Source: Psychrobacter aquaticus CMS 56
Lineage (GTDB): Bacteria; Pseudomonadota; Gammaproteobacteria; Pseudomonadales; Moraxellaceae
Direction: 5' to 3'
Assembly (NCBI RefSeq): GCF_000471625.1
Contig: NZ_AUSW01000015.1
Location: 124,001-188,000 of the forward strand
DNA length: 64,000 bases
Shown one piece after another: positions 49,888-58,156 of the stretch (positions are counted from its first letter, which is position 1; each line of letters begins with the position of its first letter). The position numbers were made by a program, and so were the translations under genes. The notes under the pieces were generated by a model. It saw nothing but the letters and a program-made list of their open reading frames with translations, made no database searches and was not told the DNA's origin.

Positions 49888-50379
49888 ATGACAGATAACG
49901 TCCATGGCCATTCTATGACCATCAAGCGTAGCGTTGATGACGTGTATAAAATCGCTGCACGTGATGGTTTTGCGCTGTTAGATATCGATATTGATGAAAG
50001 TCGACTTAAAAAAACACTCGATGATGATAGCTGCGGCGCATTTGTGTGTTTTGAAGGCAGAGTACGCAATCATAATAATGACACGAGCGTTGAGCGTCTG
50101 ACTTACTATGGCTATGAAGATTTAGCACTTAATCAAGGGCGCGCCATTATAGAAGAAGCCAAAAAGCGTTTTGAGATTACACATGCCATTGCGATACACC
50201 GTATCGGTGCGTTAGAGGTTGGCGATGTGGCCATATGGGTTGGGGTGGTTTCTGCCCATCGCTATCCTGCATTTGACGCCTGCCGCTGGATACTGGACAC
50301 CATTAAAGCCGATATTCCAGTTTGGAAACAAGAATATTACGAGGATGATTCTTCTAAGTGGCTCAGCAACAATGGTTAA
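49888..50379 (+). CDS. moaE: Molybdopterin synthase catalytic subunit MoaE
   Basis: This 163-residue large subunit converts cyclic pyranopterin monophosphate to molybdopterin with MoaD. Motifs G-A-F-V-C-F-E-G-R-V-R-N-H-N, L-x-Y-x-G-Y-E, I-A-I-H-R-I-G-A-L-E-V-G-D, A-V-x-x-x-H-R-like S-A-H-R-Y-P-A-F-D-A-C and the active-site Lys segment I-P-V-W-K-Q-E are visible. Its end overlaps the modA start by 8 bp. Confidence 0.95.
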   Translation: MTDNVHGHSMTIKRSVDDVYKIAARDGFALLDIDIDESRLKKTLDDDSCGAFVCFEGRVRNHNNDTSVERLTYYGYEDLALNQGRAIIEEAKKRFEITHAIAIHRIGALEVGDVAIWVGVVSAHRYPAFDACRWILDTIKADIPVWKQEYYEDDSSKWLSNNG

Positions 50380-51232
50380 GCCAACAGTCGCTACCTCTTT
50401 CTTTGTTTGTCTATTGCTATTAAGCGCCTGTACGCAAGAAAATAGTGCCAATACCGTACCTACTGCCAACAACTCTTCTGAGCAGACTCAAACCCTACGT
50501 ATCGCTGCTGCTGCCAATTTGTCTGATGTACTGCCGAAAATAATCGATGATTATAAGGCTTCTAAAAATACCCCTGAACAGCATGTAGAAGTGACTTATG
50601 CTTCATCAGGGAAGTTATACGCACAAATTAAAGCGGGTGCGCCTTATGATGTATTTTTGTCGGCCAATCAGGATTTCCCTGCTAAGCTCGCTGAAGAAAG
50701 GGCAGTTAACGCTACTGGTCAAAACAATGTTGCTCACCAAAATGACGCTACCTACAGTCCGTTTACTTATGCGCGAGGTCAATTGGCGCTATATAGCATC
50801 ACGAAGCCTCTGGATAAACTCAATACAGCGTCGCTGACTAACGTATTTATAAGCGATATCAACAGTAAGGTGACCATTGCGAATCCTGAACTTGCGCCTT
50901 ATGGAGCATCTGCAAAGGCGTATTTACAATCGCAAAATACTTATCCTATTTTGAACAAACAAAAACGTTTGATACAAGCGGAAAATATTGGTCAGGCGTT
51001 TCAATATGTGCATACAGGTAGTGTCGATTATGGTCTGGTCGCCCAATCACAAGTCATAGCGATTAAGGCCAAACCTGAGCAATTTATTACTTTAGCGCCA
51101 GTATCCTATCCTGAAATTTTACAAGACGGCATCGTAATCAGTGATAGCAACCTTGCGATAGATTTTACGCATTATCTACGCTCAAAAGCAGGGCAACAGC
51201 ATTTCTTGCAAGCAGGATATTTGCCAGTTTAA
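50372..51232 (+). CDS. modA: Molybdate ABC transporter substrate-binding protein ModA
   Basis: This 286-residue lipoprotein-type periplasmic binding protein has lipobox L-L-L-S-A-C near residue 20. The mature domain starts T-L-R-I-A-A-A-A-N-L-S-D-V-L and has T-Y-A-S-S-G-K-L-Y-A-Q-I, G-A-P-Y-D-V-F-L-S-A and A-P-Y-G. The Ser residues of the A-A-N-L-S and S-S-G loops are the expected oxyanion ligands. ATG 50372 overlaps the moaE stop. The longer open frame back to 50219 lies inside moaE and is rejected. Confidence 0.92.
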   Translation: MVKPTVATSFFVCLLLLSACTQENSANTVPTANNSSEQTQTLRIAAAANLSDVLPKIIDDYKASKNTPEQHVEVTYASSGKLYAQIKAGAPYDVFLSANQDFPAKLAEERAVNATGQNNVAHQNDATYSPFTYARGQLALYSITKPLDKLNTASLTNVFISDINSKVTIANPELAPYGASAKAYLQSQNTYPILNKQKRLIQAENIGQAFQYVHTGSVDYGLVAQSQVIAIKAKPEQFITLAPVSYPEILQDGIVISDSNLAIDFTHYLRSKAGQQHFLQAGYLPV

Positions 51233-51279
51233 TAATTGAATAAAGTATCACCTCTACCAATAAGACGAGCAATGACATT

Positions 51280-51987
51280 ATGATAGACCATTCTCTTATG
51301 TCAGATATGCTGAGTCCGTTTTGGGTAAGTATCAAGCTCGCTAGTGTTACTACTTTATGCTTATTATTGTTTGCAACTCCTGTGGCGTACTGGCTTGCGA
51401 AACCCAGTCGCAAACAAGCTGTCGCCCGCCTTAAAGTTATGCTCATGGGCATTATCGCTATGCCACTTGTTTTGCCTCCTACCGTCATAGGTTTTTATCT
51501 TTTATTGTTACTAAGTCCTAGTGTGGGTATTGGTCAATGGCTTGGTGAACATAACATTAGCCCATTGATCTTCACTTTTGAAGGTCTTGTTATTGGCTCT
51601 ATTATTTACTCATTGCCTTTTTATATTCAACCTGTATATGCCCAGTTTTTGCGCATTCCACAAAGTGTTATGGAGGTTGCTCATCTATTAGAGCCCAGTT
51701 CTTTCAGGCGTTTTATCAGCGTGGCTTTACCGCAAGCGCGTGTTGGAATTGTGCTGGGCAGCTTGATTAGCTTTGCCCATACGATTGGTGAGTTTGGCGT
51801 GGTGCTAATGATAGGCGGTAGTATTTCGGGGGAAACGAAGGTAGTATCGATTGCGATATATGAGCAAGTTGAGGCGTTGAATTATGAGGCAGCGCATGTG
51901 ATGTCTGGCGTTCTCATTATCATGGGAGTCGTCATGGTTGCATTGATTGCTAGTGTCAGTCGAATGAGTCAGCGTGCGTCGAATTAA
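51280..51987 (+). CDS. modB: Molybdate ABC transporter permease ModB
   Basis: This 235-residue inner-membrane permease has about five or six hydrophobic segments. The ATPase-docking loop near the C-terminus is E-V-A-H-L-L-E-P-S-S-F-R-R-F-I-S-V-A-L-P-Q-A and is followed by H-T-I-G-E-F-G-V-V-L-M-I-G-G-S-I. It would import molybdate with ModA and a ModC ATPase. No modC gene follows, so the ATPase must be supplied from elsewhere or the transporter is incomplete. Confidence 0.93.
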   Translation: MIDHSLMSDMLSPFWVSIKLASVTTLCLLLFATPVAYWLAKPSRKQAVARLKVMLMGIIAMPLVLPPTVIGFYLLLLLSPSVGIGQWLGEHNISPLIFTFEGLVIGSIIYSLPFYIQPVYAQFLRIPQSVMEVAHLLEPSSFRRFISVALPQARVGIVLGSLISFAHTIGEFGVVLMIGGSISGETKVVSIAIYEQVEALNYEAAHVMSGVLIIMGVVMVALIASVSRMSQRASN

Positions 51988-52087
51988 AGCGATCAGCGGC
52001 AGGTTAGTAGCCGTTCAGCTTGAGCAGCCACTGTCAAAAAAATTGCAAACAACAATGGCAACTAATGCAGAAGTAGGGGAGCTATGA
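51974..52087 (+). other. Short ORF overlapping the end of modB, possible modC remnant
   Basis: GTG at 51974 overlaps modB by 14 bp, the position where modC normally begins. It opens a 37-codon frame (V-R-R-I-K-A-I-S-G-R-L...). No Walker A motif is reached before the TGA at 52087. Assignment to ModC is positional only. Confidence 0.2.
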
Positions 52088-52130
52088 TACGCCCACTATA
52101 GTAAATTGGCCCTTAAAGGCAATTAGCCTT

Positions 52131-52412
52131 TTAGAGTGTCATCTCTACCTTTAAAAATTCAACAAAAGAGCTGACACGTTCTGATAGTTTTCTGTTTTTA
52201 TAATAAACAAGGCTGATAGGTCGCTGTATTTTTATCGTACTAGAAACCAAAAGTTGAATCAAACGTCCTTCTTTGACATCTTGATGGATCATAAAATCTG
52301 ATAAACAAGCGATACCTGTCCCGCATAAAGCAAGCTGTCTTAATGTCTCGCCACTATCGGCTTTTATGTTTGTATGAACATGGAATAAATTGTTGAAAGT
52401 GTCATAAATCAT
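52131..52412 (-). pseudogene. C-terminal fragment of a LysR-type regulator
   Basis: The fragment of about 93 codons corresponds to the last third of a LysR effector domain (L-A-L-C-G-T-G-I-A-C-L-S-D-F-M-I, G-R-L-I-Q-L-L, S-F-V-E-F-L-K). The DNA-binding domain and most of the sensor domain are missing. It may once have regulated the adjacent alcohol dehydrogenase. Confidence 0.8.
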
Positions 52413-52432
52413 GCTATAGGTTTACGACACAT

Positions 52433-52476
52433 AAAAAAGGTAGTGATAATCCATCTATGAGATGACGTATCACTAC
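52433..52476 (-). terminator. Rho-independent terminator downstream of the alcohol dehydrogenase gene
   Basis: GTAGTGATA and TATCACTAC (52440-52448, 52468-52476) form a stem that on the minus strand is followed by CTTTTTTA. Confidence 0.7.
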
Positions 52477-52507
52477 TATGATTGAGATTAGCGACTGATA
52501 GCTAAAT

Positions 52508-53509
52508 CTAGTCTCTTTCTAACACCACTCGATAGCGAGCGTTGCCACTTTCTAGTCTTTCAAATGCTTCGTTTATCTCAGACATTTTATACGTTTCGGT
52601 GACTGGTTGAATATTATGTCGAGCGGCAAAATCTAGCATTTTGCGAAGGGTTGACGGTGAGCCAACTGGCGAGCCTGATAGGCTTTTTTGAGCCATAATC
52701 ATTGGTGCGGTCGCTATCTCTAGCGGTGCTTCTAATATACCAACGAAGTGTAGTTTGCCCTTTGGCTTTAAGGTCTTAATCACGAGATCCCAGTTCATAT
52801 CGACATTTACTGTTGATATAATTAAATCAAAAGAACCCACTGCTTTTTCGATTTCGCTATCATCTCTTGAGTTTAGGGAATGGTGAGCACCCAATTCTTT
52901 TGCCTCTTCCATCTTTGAGCTACTGGTAAAAGCCGTTACCTCACATCCCCATGCGTTGGCAAACTGGAGCGCAAGATGCCCTAAACCGCCGATACCAATA
53001 ACGGCCACTCTAGAGGTGGGCTTGATATCGTACTGCATCAGTGGGTTAAACACCGTCACGCCGCCACACAGCAATGGTCCTACAGTATTAAAATCAAGGC
53101 CTTCAGGGATTTTTATCACACTGGTATCTTTTGCTCGTACTTTATCTGCAAATCCGCCATGATTACCAATAATGGTACCTTCTTGTTCAGGACATAGGTT
53201 GTGGTCTCCACCGATACATAGGTCGCAGACGTTACAATACCCTTTATGCCAGCCAAGTCCGACTTTGTCGCCCAATTCAAGATGTTTGACATGCTTGCCT
53301 TTGGCCAGCACTTTTCCTGCAACTTCATGTCCACCGACAAACGGGTACTGAGTCATGCCCCATTCGTTTTGCCACATGGATAAATCACTGTGACAGATAC
53401 CGCAGCTATGCACTTCGATTTCTACTTCGTGATCGCCTAAGGTGTTAGGCTCGTATTGATAAGGCGTGAACTTGCCACCTTTTTCTGTTGCTGCATAGGC
53501 ATTAATCAT
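52508..53509 (-). CDS. Zinc-dependent alcohol dehydrogenase / aldehyde reductase (cinnamyl-alcohol-dehydrogenase type)
   Basis: This 333-residue cytoplasmic medium-chain dehydrogenase has the catalytic zinc site C-G-I-C-H-S-D (about 37-43) with G-G-H-E-V-A-G. The structural zinc Cys cluster is [17 protein letters not shown], and the nucleotide-binding motif is G-I-G-G-L-G-H. These features place it with YahK/Ahr-like NADPH-dependent aldehyde reductases. Substrate unknown. It lies between the molybdate and copper loci without an obvious functional link. A truncated LysR gene lies downstream. Confidence 0.88.
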   Translation of the reverse strand: MINAYAATEKGGKFTPYQYEPNTLGDHEVEIEVHSCGICHSDLSMWQNEWGMTQYPFVGGHEVAGKVLAKGKHVKHLELGDKVGLGWHKGYCNVCDLCIGGDHNLCPEQEGTIIGNHGGFADKVRAKDTSVIKIPEGLDFNTVGPLLCGGVTVFNPLMQYDIKPTSRVAVIGIGGLGHLALQFANAWGCEVTAFTSSSKMEEAKELGAHHSLNSRDDSEIEKAVGSFDLIISTVNVDMNWDLVIKTLKPKGKLHFVGILEAPLEIATAPMIMAQKSLSGSPVGSPSTLRKMLDFAARHNIQPVTETYKMSEINEAFERLESGNARYRVVLERD

Positions 53510-53591
53510 AGTTATTCCTTGTTTTCTGTTATTGGTGAGAATTTATATATATTTAATGATTGAGTGCTCAGAGTATCGCTCAAACTTATTA

Positions 53592-55070
53592 TTAGACTTT
53601 TTTAGGCATTAACAATTCTATAGTAACCTCAAAACAATACTCATCTTTGATGGTAATATTCACTTTTCCTTTATGAGCATTAGCAATAGCTTGAACGATA
53701 GACAATCCTAAACCTGACCCTGAATGCTGATTGCCCGTTTTATCATGACGATAGAAGCGTTCAAACAGCCTAGTGGCTTCAATCTGATCGAGTGGTTTGT
53801 CTAGACGATTGATTATAGACATTCTTAACCATGGCTGCTTTGAAGATTGAATATCGGCTTTTGCAGCATTAGGCGAAGTAATTGAGGGGATAACGGTAGC
53901 AGATATTAAGATAGCGCTGTCACTAGCTGCATAATAAATCGCATTTGACATCAGATTGGCAAACAACCGTTGCAATAAACCTTCATCTCCTAGTACTGTT
54001 TTAAAATCACCTGATTTCTCAAAAACTATCTCACGATCCTCGGCAATCATTTCATAATAGTCTATAAGCTTTGAGATCAGGCTCTCGGTATCGACATGAC
54101 TGATTTGCGAATCACTTAGCGCTTTTTGAGTTTTTGCCAGTAGCAACATATTGTTAATCATAGCAGATAATTGCTCTAACGTATCATGCTGATGGTGCAA
54201 CTGCTCAATATATTCGTTGCCCTCTCTTGGCTTAGTTAACATGACTTGCGTTTGCGTACTCAGCGTCGCTATTGGCGTACGTAACTCATGGGCGATATTA
54301 TCTGAAAAACGTGACAATGATTCAAAGTTACTTTCAAGCTTGACCATCATCGAATTATAAGACTCCGCTAGCGGACGCAATTCTAACGGCATATCACCAA
54401 CCACAACTCTTTCATCTAACCTTTGAAGATTTATGCCTTTCATTTTTTGTACGATGGTAGCCAAAGGAGCAAAGCCCCAATACACACTTAATGCCGCTAC
54501 TGAAACCAATAATAATGTGATAGCGATGAGTATTAAACTCAGTTGGCGATTAAACTGGATAAGATATTGATGATGCACATCGATAGGTAGGGCAATAAAT
54601 GCCAAAACCTCTTGGTTTGTAATGATAATTGCTCGATAATGCCTGCTATTTATCTTGATCATGAACTGCTGATCGTGATATTCCTGCCATAGTGGTAATA
54701 AGCTAAAATCAGCGGGTAGATCATGGATGAAATTACTGGGATCGCTGGATAATAATGTGCCACTTCTATCTGATATCAAGGTTTTTAAGTCATAATCTAG
54801 CCAAGAAGAGTGCAAGTGATTATCATCAATTAGCGCTTGGGACTTTGAAACTGTCAGTGGTTTTATTTGGTCGTCCAAATTAATCATACGTTTGCGTAGG
54901 TTAAAAGCTGCATGGGTAATAATCTCTGAGTCCATTTGCTCAAAGTGTCCACTGACAGAGCGCTGCACCCACGCATAAATAATGCCCTGAGAGATAATAA
55001 CGAACACTGTCAGCAAGAAAATAGTTCGCCATAGCAGTGACCAGCGCCGATTTGTAAATTTATAGTTCAT
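53592..55070 (-). CDS. copS: Heavy-metal-type sensor histidine kinase (CopS/CusS-like)
   Basis: This 492-residue inner-membrane kinase has membrane helices near residues 13-33 and 170-192 flanking a periplasmic sensor region. A HAMP domain, HisKA (S-D-N-I-A-H-E-L-R-T-P-I-A-T-L) and HATPase (N-L-M-S-N-A-I-Y-Y-A and H-S-G-S-G-L-G-L-S-I-V) follow. The layout and the H-E-L-R-T-P box are those of copper/silver-sensing kinases. It is encoded 1 bp after its regulator and diverges from the copper-resistance genes, which supports copper sensing. Direct ligand evidence is lacking. Confidence 0.85.
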   Translation of the reverse strand: MNYKFTNRRWSLLWRTIFLLTVFVIISQGIIYAWVQRSVSGHFEQMDSEIITHAAFNLRKRMINLDDQIKPLTVSKSQALIDDNHLHSSWLDYDLKTLISDRSGTLLSSDPSNFIHDLPADFSLLPLWQEYHDQQFMIKINSRHYRAIIITNQEVLAFIALPIDVHHQYLIQFNRQLSLILIAITLLLVSVAALSVYWGFAPLATIVQKMKGINLQRLDERVVVGDMPLELRPLAESYNSMMVKLESNFESLSRFSDNIAHELRTPIATLSTQTQVMLTKPREGNEYIEQLHHQHDTLEQLSAMINNMLLLAKTQKALSDSQISHVDTESLISKLIDYYEMIAEDREIVFEKSGDFKTVLGDEGLLQRLFANLMSNAIYYAASDSAILISATVIPSITSPNAAKADIQSSKQPWLRMSIINRLDKPLDQIEATRLFERFYRHDKTGNQHSGSGLGLSIVQAIANAHKGKVNITIKDEYCFEVTIELLMPKKV

Positions 55071-55071
55071 T

Positions 55072-55779
55072 CTATTTAGAGTCGTCTCCGCTATTGCTAG
55101 TATCTACTACATCCAATCGATAGCCCATTCCTCGTACAGTATGTATCAGCTTTACATCAAAGCCATCATCAATTTTTATTCGCAATCGCCTTATAGCCAC
55201 GTCAATGACGTTAGTGTCACTACTGAAGTTGATATCCCATACTTGAGAGGCGATAATAGAGCGTGGCAATACTTCGCCTTGACGTTCTAAAAAAAACTGT
55301 AAAAGTGCAAATTCTTTTGCGGTTAGTTTGATTGCTTTGTCATGCCTATGTACGATGCGTTTAGCAATATCCATTTTTAGATCAGCGATGTGTATCACAG
55401 AGCTTTTATAATCAGATTGATTGGCACGACGTAGCAAACTTTTTATTCTGACAATCAGCTCTGCAAAGGCAAAAGGTTTGGTTAAATAATCATCCCCACC
55501 GATTTCAATGCCCTTAATTTTGTCGCTTAAGTCATCTTTAGCCGTCAAAAATAGAACTGGTGTGTTATTACCAGTTGCTCGAAAGTTGCGCACCAGCTCA
55601 AAGCCATCAACGTCAGGTAGCATCACATCCATCACGATGACACTAAATTCTTCGGTCATTAAGGCATGATAGCCATCTAAACCAGTAAGTTGATGCTCAA
55701 CGATAAAGCCAGCTTCCGTTAATCCTTTCTTTACATATTCTCCAAGTTTTAACTCGTCTTCTACCAACAGAACTTTCAT
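55072..55779 (-). CDS. copR: OmpR-family response regulator (CopR/CusR-like)
   Basis: Response regulator of 235 residues. The receiver starts M-K-V-L-L-V-E-D-E and has phospho-acceptor Asp in V-I-V-M-D-V-M-L-P-D and the T-A-K-D signalling Thr. A winged-helix C-terminal DNA-binding domain follows (L-T-A-K-E-F-A-L-L-Q-F, V-D-V-A-I-R-R-L-R-x-K-I, V-R-G-M-G-Y-R-L). The start is placed at the ATG at 55779 with GGAG five bases upstream; the open frame extends to 55812. Expected to activate the divergent copper genes when phosphorylated by the adjacent kinase. Confidence 0.88.
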   Translation of the reverse strand: MKVLLVEDELKLGEYVKKGLTEAGFIVEHQLTGLDGYHALMTEEFSVIVMDVMLPDVDGFELVRNFRATGNNTPVLFLTAKDDLSDKIKGIEIGGDDYLTKPFAFAELIVRIKSLLRRANQSDYKSSVIHIADLKMDIAKRIVHRHDKAIKLTAKEFALLQFFLERQGEVLPRSIIASQVWDINFSSDTNVIDVAIRRLRIKIDDGFDVKLIHTVRGMGYRLDVVDTSNSGDDSK

Positions 55780-55808
55780 GACTTCTCCATTTAATATGAT
55801 ATTAGCCA

Positions 55809-56050
55809 TCACTGGCAGTATCGATGTTACTCGGCATGTCAGTGGCTAATGCGCATACCGCAAACTTAGATGATTCTGTTCCTAATAATTGTGATGCAGT
55901 GACTAATTTTGCAAAAAAACTTAGATAACAATGATCCGCAGATTTCTAGTGCGCATATGAAAGATTATATCGATGCCAGAGTCGCCTGTTAGGTTCAACA
56001 TCAAGACCAACACCTGCAATCTGAAAAGTATTTTGTGAAAAAATACGGTA
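55809..56050 (+). pseudogene. Decayed gene for a small exported protein upstream of the heptamer array
   Basis: Translation gives a signal-peptide-like S-L-A-V-S-M-L-L-G-M-S-V-A-N-A-H-T, then N-N-C-D-A-V-T-N-F-A-K-K. After a frameshift in a seven-A run near 55915 it reads N-N-D-P-Q-I-S-S-A-H-M-K-D-Y-I-D-A-R-V-A-C, a stop, and Q-H-Q-D-Q-H-L-Q-S-E-K-Y-F-V-K-K-Y-G-S-N-K. Its final stop codon coincides with the first repeat unit. Family not recognised. Confidence 0.45.
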
Positions 56051-56051
56051 G

Positions 56052-56182
56052 TAATAAGTAATAAGTAATAAGTAATAAGTAATAAATAATAAGTAATAAG
56101 TAATAAGTAATAAGTAATAAGTAATAAGTAATAAGTAATAAGTAATAAGTAATAAGTAATAAGTAATAAGTAATAAGTAATA
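56052..56182. repeat. TAATAAG heptamer array, about 19 copies
   Basis: 131 bp of perfect 7-bp periodicity with a single substituted unit (TAATAAA at 56080-56086). It lies between copR and the copper genes. Because the period is not a multiple of three and each unit contains TAA, every frame on the + strand is closed. Length variation by slippage is likely. Confidence 0.95.
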
Positions 56183-56223
56183 CTAAAAGATTATCTGCGA
56201 TATTGAAATACGAAATTAGAAGT

Positions 56224-56240
56224 ATGACAGCATTGTAATC
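56224..56240 (+). promoter_or_regulatory. Candidate CopR-type binding site
   Basis: TGACAGCATTGTAAT resembles the TGACA-spacer-TGTAAT half-site pattern of copper-responsive OmpR-type regulators. A second CATCTGTCAG follows. It lies about 100 bp before the first copper gene. The match is by eye only. Confidence 0.3.
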
Positions 56241-56339
56241 TTAGCGTCATCTGTCAGTCAGAATAGATAACGTACCATTTAGACTGGTTTAAGAGCCATT
56301 GTACGCAACAGACTTTAGTCCAACCACTAGGAATTAGTT

Positions 56340-56612
56340 ATGTCAAAATTTAAATTACTGTCTAAATCAATCACAGCAACTGCCATAGCTTTGATCGTTT
56401 CAACCTCAGCAATGGCACATGACCCAAAAATGCATGCTGAGAAAGACCAAATGAATTGTGAAAAGATGAAAAAACACATGCAAATGATGGAAAAAATGGA
56501 TCATAGCAAGATGGATATGAATGATCCTGCCATGAAAGCAATGATGGCTAATATGGGTAAAATGAAACAGATGTACCAAAAACACTGTGTGACAAGTGAT
56601 AGCAACTCTTAA
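56340..56612 (+). CDS. Small exported Met-rich protein of the copper locus
   Basis: This 90-residue protein has a signal peptide ending A-M-A (residue 26). The mature part of about 64 residues contains some 15 Met, 4-5 His and two Cys (M-N-C-E-K and K-H-C-V-T), arranged as K-M-K-K-H-M-Q-M-M-E-K-M-D-H-S-K-M-D-M. Such thioether-rich sequences bind Cu(I) in periplasmic copper-handling proteins, so a copper buffer or chaperone is the best inference. It is the first gene downstream of the divergent regulator and repeat array. I do not recognise a named family. Confidence 0.7.
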   Translation: MSKFKLLSKSITATAIALIVSTSAMAHDPKMHAEKDQMNCEKMKKHMQMMEKMDHSKMDMNDPAMKAMMANMGKMKQMYQKHCVTSDSNS

Positions 56613-56703
56613 CGATTCACTTTATACACTCATGATTATTGTTAGGTAATTTTTATCAAAGGGTAATCGGGTATTAATAAAAATGGATTTTTAGGATGAG
56701 CCT

Positions 56704-57297
56704 ATGAAGTTTTTACTAGGAATACTCTTTGCTGTCTTTGTCGCTATTGTAGGTGTTTTTGTGGTAGTGACTAGTGGTGTGATAAATATTGGCGCTGATC
56801 AAGCCCATAGTCCACTGGTCTACAAGTTTTTAGAGACCGCCCGCACGCGCTCAATAGCGAATGCTAGCAAGGACATCATCGTTCCAAACCTAGAAAAAGT
56901 AGATATGATCAGTACAGGCGGTGCGGATTATAAAGATATGTGTGCAGGCTGTCACTTATCTCCTGGGGTAGAAAGCACCGACTTTAGCACAAGTCTATAC
57001 CCTAAACCGCCCAACTTTACCAACACTGATGTGGTTGAGCGCTATCAAACAAAAGCTGGCGCACAGCAGGGATTTTGGGCGATTAAGCACGGGATCATGG
57101 CGTCCGGAATGCCAGCATGGGGTGCGTCTCACGACGACGACAGGATGTGGGCGATGATGGCTTTCATTAGATCGTTACCTGAATTAAATGAAGCCCAGTA
57201 CACGATGCTAACCACTAGGATAGATACTGACATTATGGAAATGAGCTTTGATGGAGATATGGATATGTCGGAAGATGGCTCTGAAATGCAGCACTAG
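56704..57297 (+). CDS. Membrane-anchored or exported c-type cytochrome
   Basis: This 197-residue protein has an N-terminal hydrophobic segment (about 4-24) for export or anchoring. A single heme c site is C80-A-G-C83-H84, with a probable axial Met in I-M-A-S-G-M-P-A-W-G-A-S-H followed by W-A-M-M-A-F-I-R-S-L-P, the usual end of class I cytochromes. The C-terminal tail is acidic and Met-rich (M-E-M-S-F-D-G-D-M-D-M-S). Its place within the copper cluster suggests an electron partner of a copper oxidase or reductase; this is inferred. Confidence 0.85.
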   Translation: MKFLLGILFAVFVAIVGVFVVVTSGVINIGADQAHSPLVYKFLETARTRSIANASKDIIVPNLEKVDMISTGGADYKDMCAGCHLSPGVESTDFSTSLYPKPPNFTNTDVVERYQTKAGAQQGFWAIKHGIMASGMPAWGASHDDDRMWAMMAFIRSLPELNEAQYTMLTTRIDTDIMEMSFDGDMDMSEDGSEMQH

Positions 57298-57432
57298 TTA
57301 TTCAATAAAAACCGTATCACTAAAATAGTGCTGCTTTTTGCAGTTTAAGTTTGGCCTGTTTTACTTTATTTAGTGATAGGTTGTAGATATTTTAAAATGT
57401 TCAATAGACAAATACATGCTTAGGAGTGTTTT

Positions 57433-58077
57433 ATGAGACGCTATACCAATATGTTTTCTAGTAAGCACAACCAGTCATCTGGTCGTACTCTTTTAGTGGC
57501 GATGATATCTTCACTGCTACTAGCGGCTTGTAGCCAATCAAATACGAGCACTTCTGATTCAAAACCTGTACAACCTGAGCCAACTGTCGCCGCCACACCG
57601 ACCACTCAGGTGACAGAACCACAAGCTGAACTTACAGCGGTTACGACGCCTGTAGTAAACCAATCAGACCTACTTAAAAACGTCTCGGCAACGGTTTATA
57701 AAGATGCCAACTGTGGGTGCTGCAAAGAGTGGGTAAGCTATGCAGAAGATAATGGATTAAGCGCAACCGCACATGATGTTGAAGATTTGTCTTTATTCAA
57801 AGAACGCTATAGCGTACCGCAGCAAATGCGTTCTTGTCATACCACAGTCACTACCGATGGCTTTGTTTTTGAAGGGCATGTGCCTGCGAAGCACATGGCA
57901 CAGTTCTTAGCAAATACTCCTGCACAAGCCATTGGACTTGCTGTACCAAGTATGCCTGTTGGTAGCCCCGGTATGGAGTTTGAAGGTAAATTCATGCCTT
58001 ATAAGGTAATGCAACTTAATAAAGATGGCACCACAGAAGTTTATGCCGCTATTGAGTCTCCTCAGCAGCAACTATGA
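57433..58077 (+). CDS. DUF411 (CopG-type) lipoprotein of the copper locus
   Basis: This 214-residue lipoprotein has lipobox L-L-L-A-A-C near residue 33 and a Thr/Pro-rich linker to about residue 75. The DUF411 domain has V-Y-K-D-A-N-C-G-C-C-K-E-W (three closely spaced Cys), R-S-C-H-T and E-G-H-V-P-A. DUF411 proteins occur with copper and silver resistance genes and are thought to bind metal through these Cys. The lipoprotein form with a long linker suggests an outer-membrane or inner-membrane tethered metal scavenger. Confidence 0.85.
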   Translation: MRRYTNMFSSKHNQSSGRTLLVAMISSLLLAACSQSNTSTSDSKPVQPEPTVAATPTTQVTEPQAELTAVTTPVVNQSDLLKNVSATVYKDANCGCCKEWVSYAEDNGLSATAHDVEDLSLFKERYSVPQQMRSCHTTVTTDGFVFEGHVPAKHMAQFLANTPAQAIGLAVPSMPVGSPGMEFEGKFMPYKVMQLNKDGTTEVYAAIESPQQQL

Positions 58078-58156
58078 TTGAAGTATCCGCTAAATATAAA
58101 AAATATTATAACCATAAGCTTAACCACCATCTCGCAGATTAAATTAGGTCATCATT

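Noticed and set aside
50219..50371. Longer upstream start for modA
   Set aside because: It would lie inside moaE and place the lipoprotein signal 50 residues into the protein. ATG 50372 gives a normal signal.
56052..56182. CRISPR array
   Set aside because: The repeat unit is 7 bp with no spacers, so it is a simple tandem repeat. No cas genes occur.
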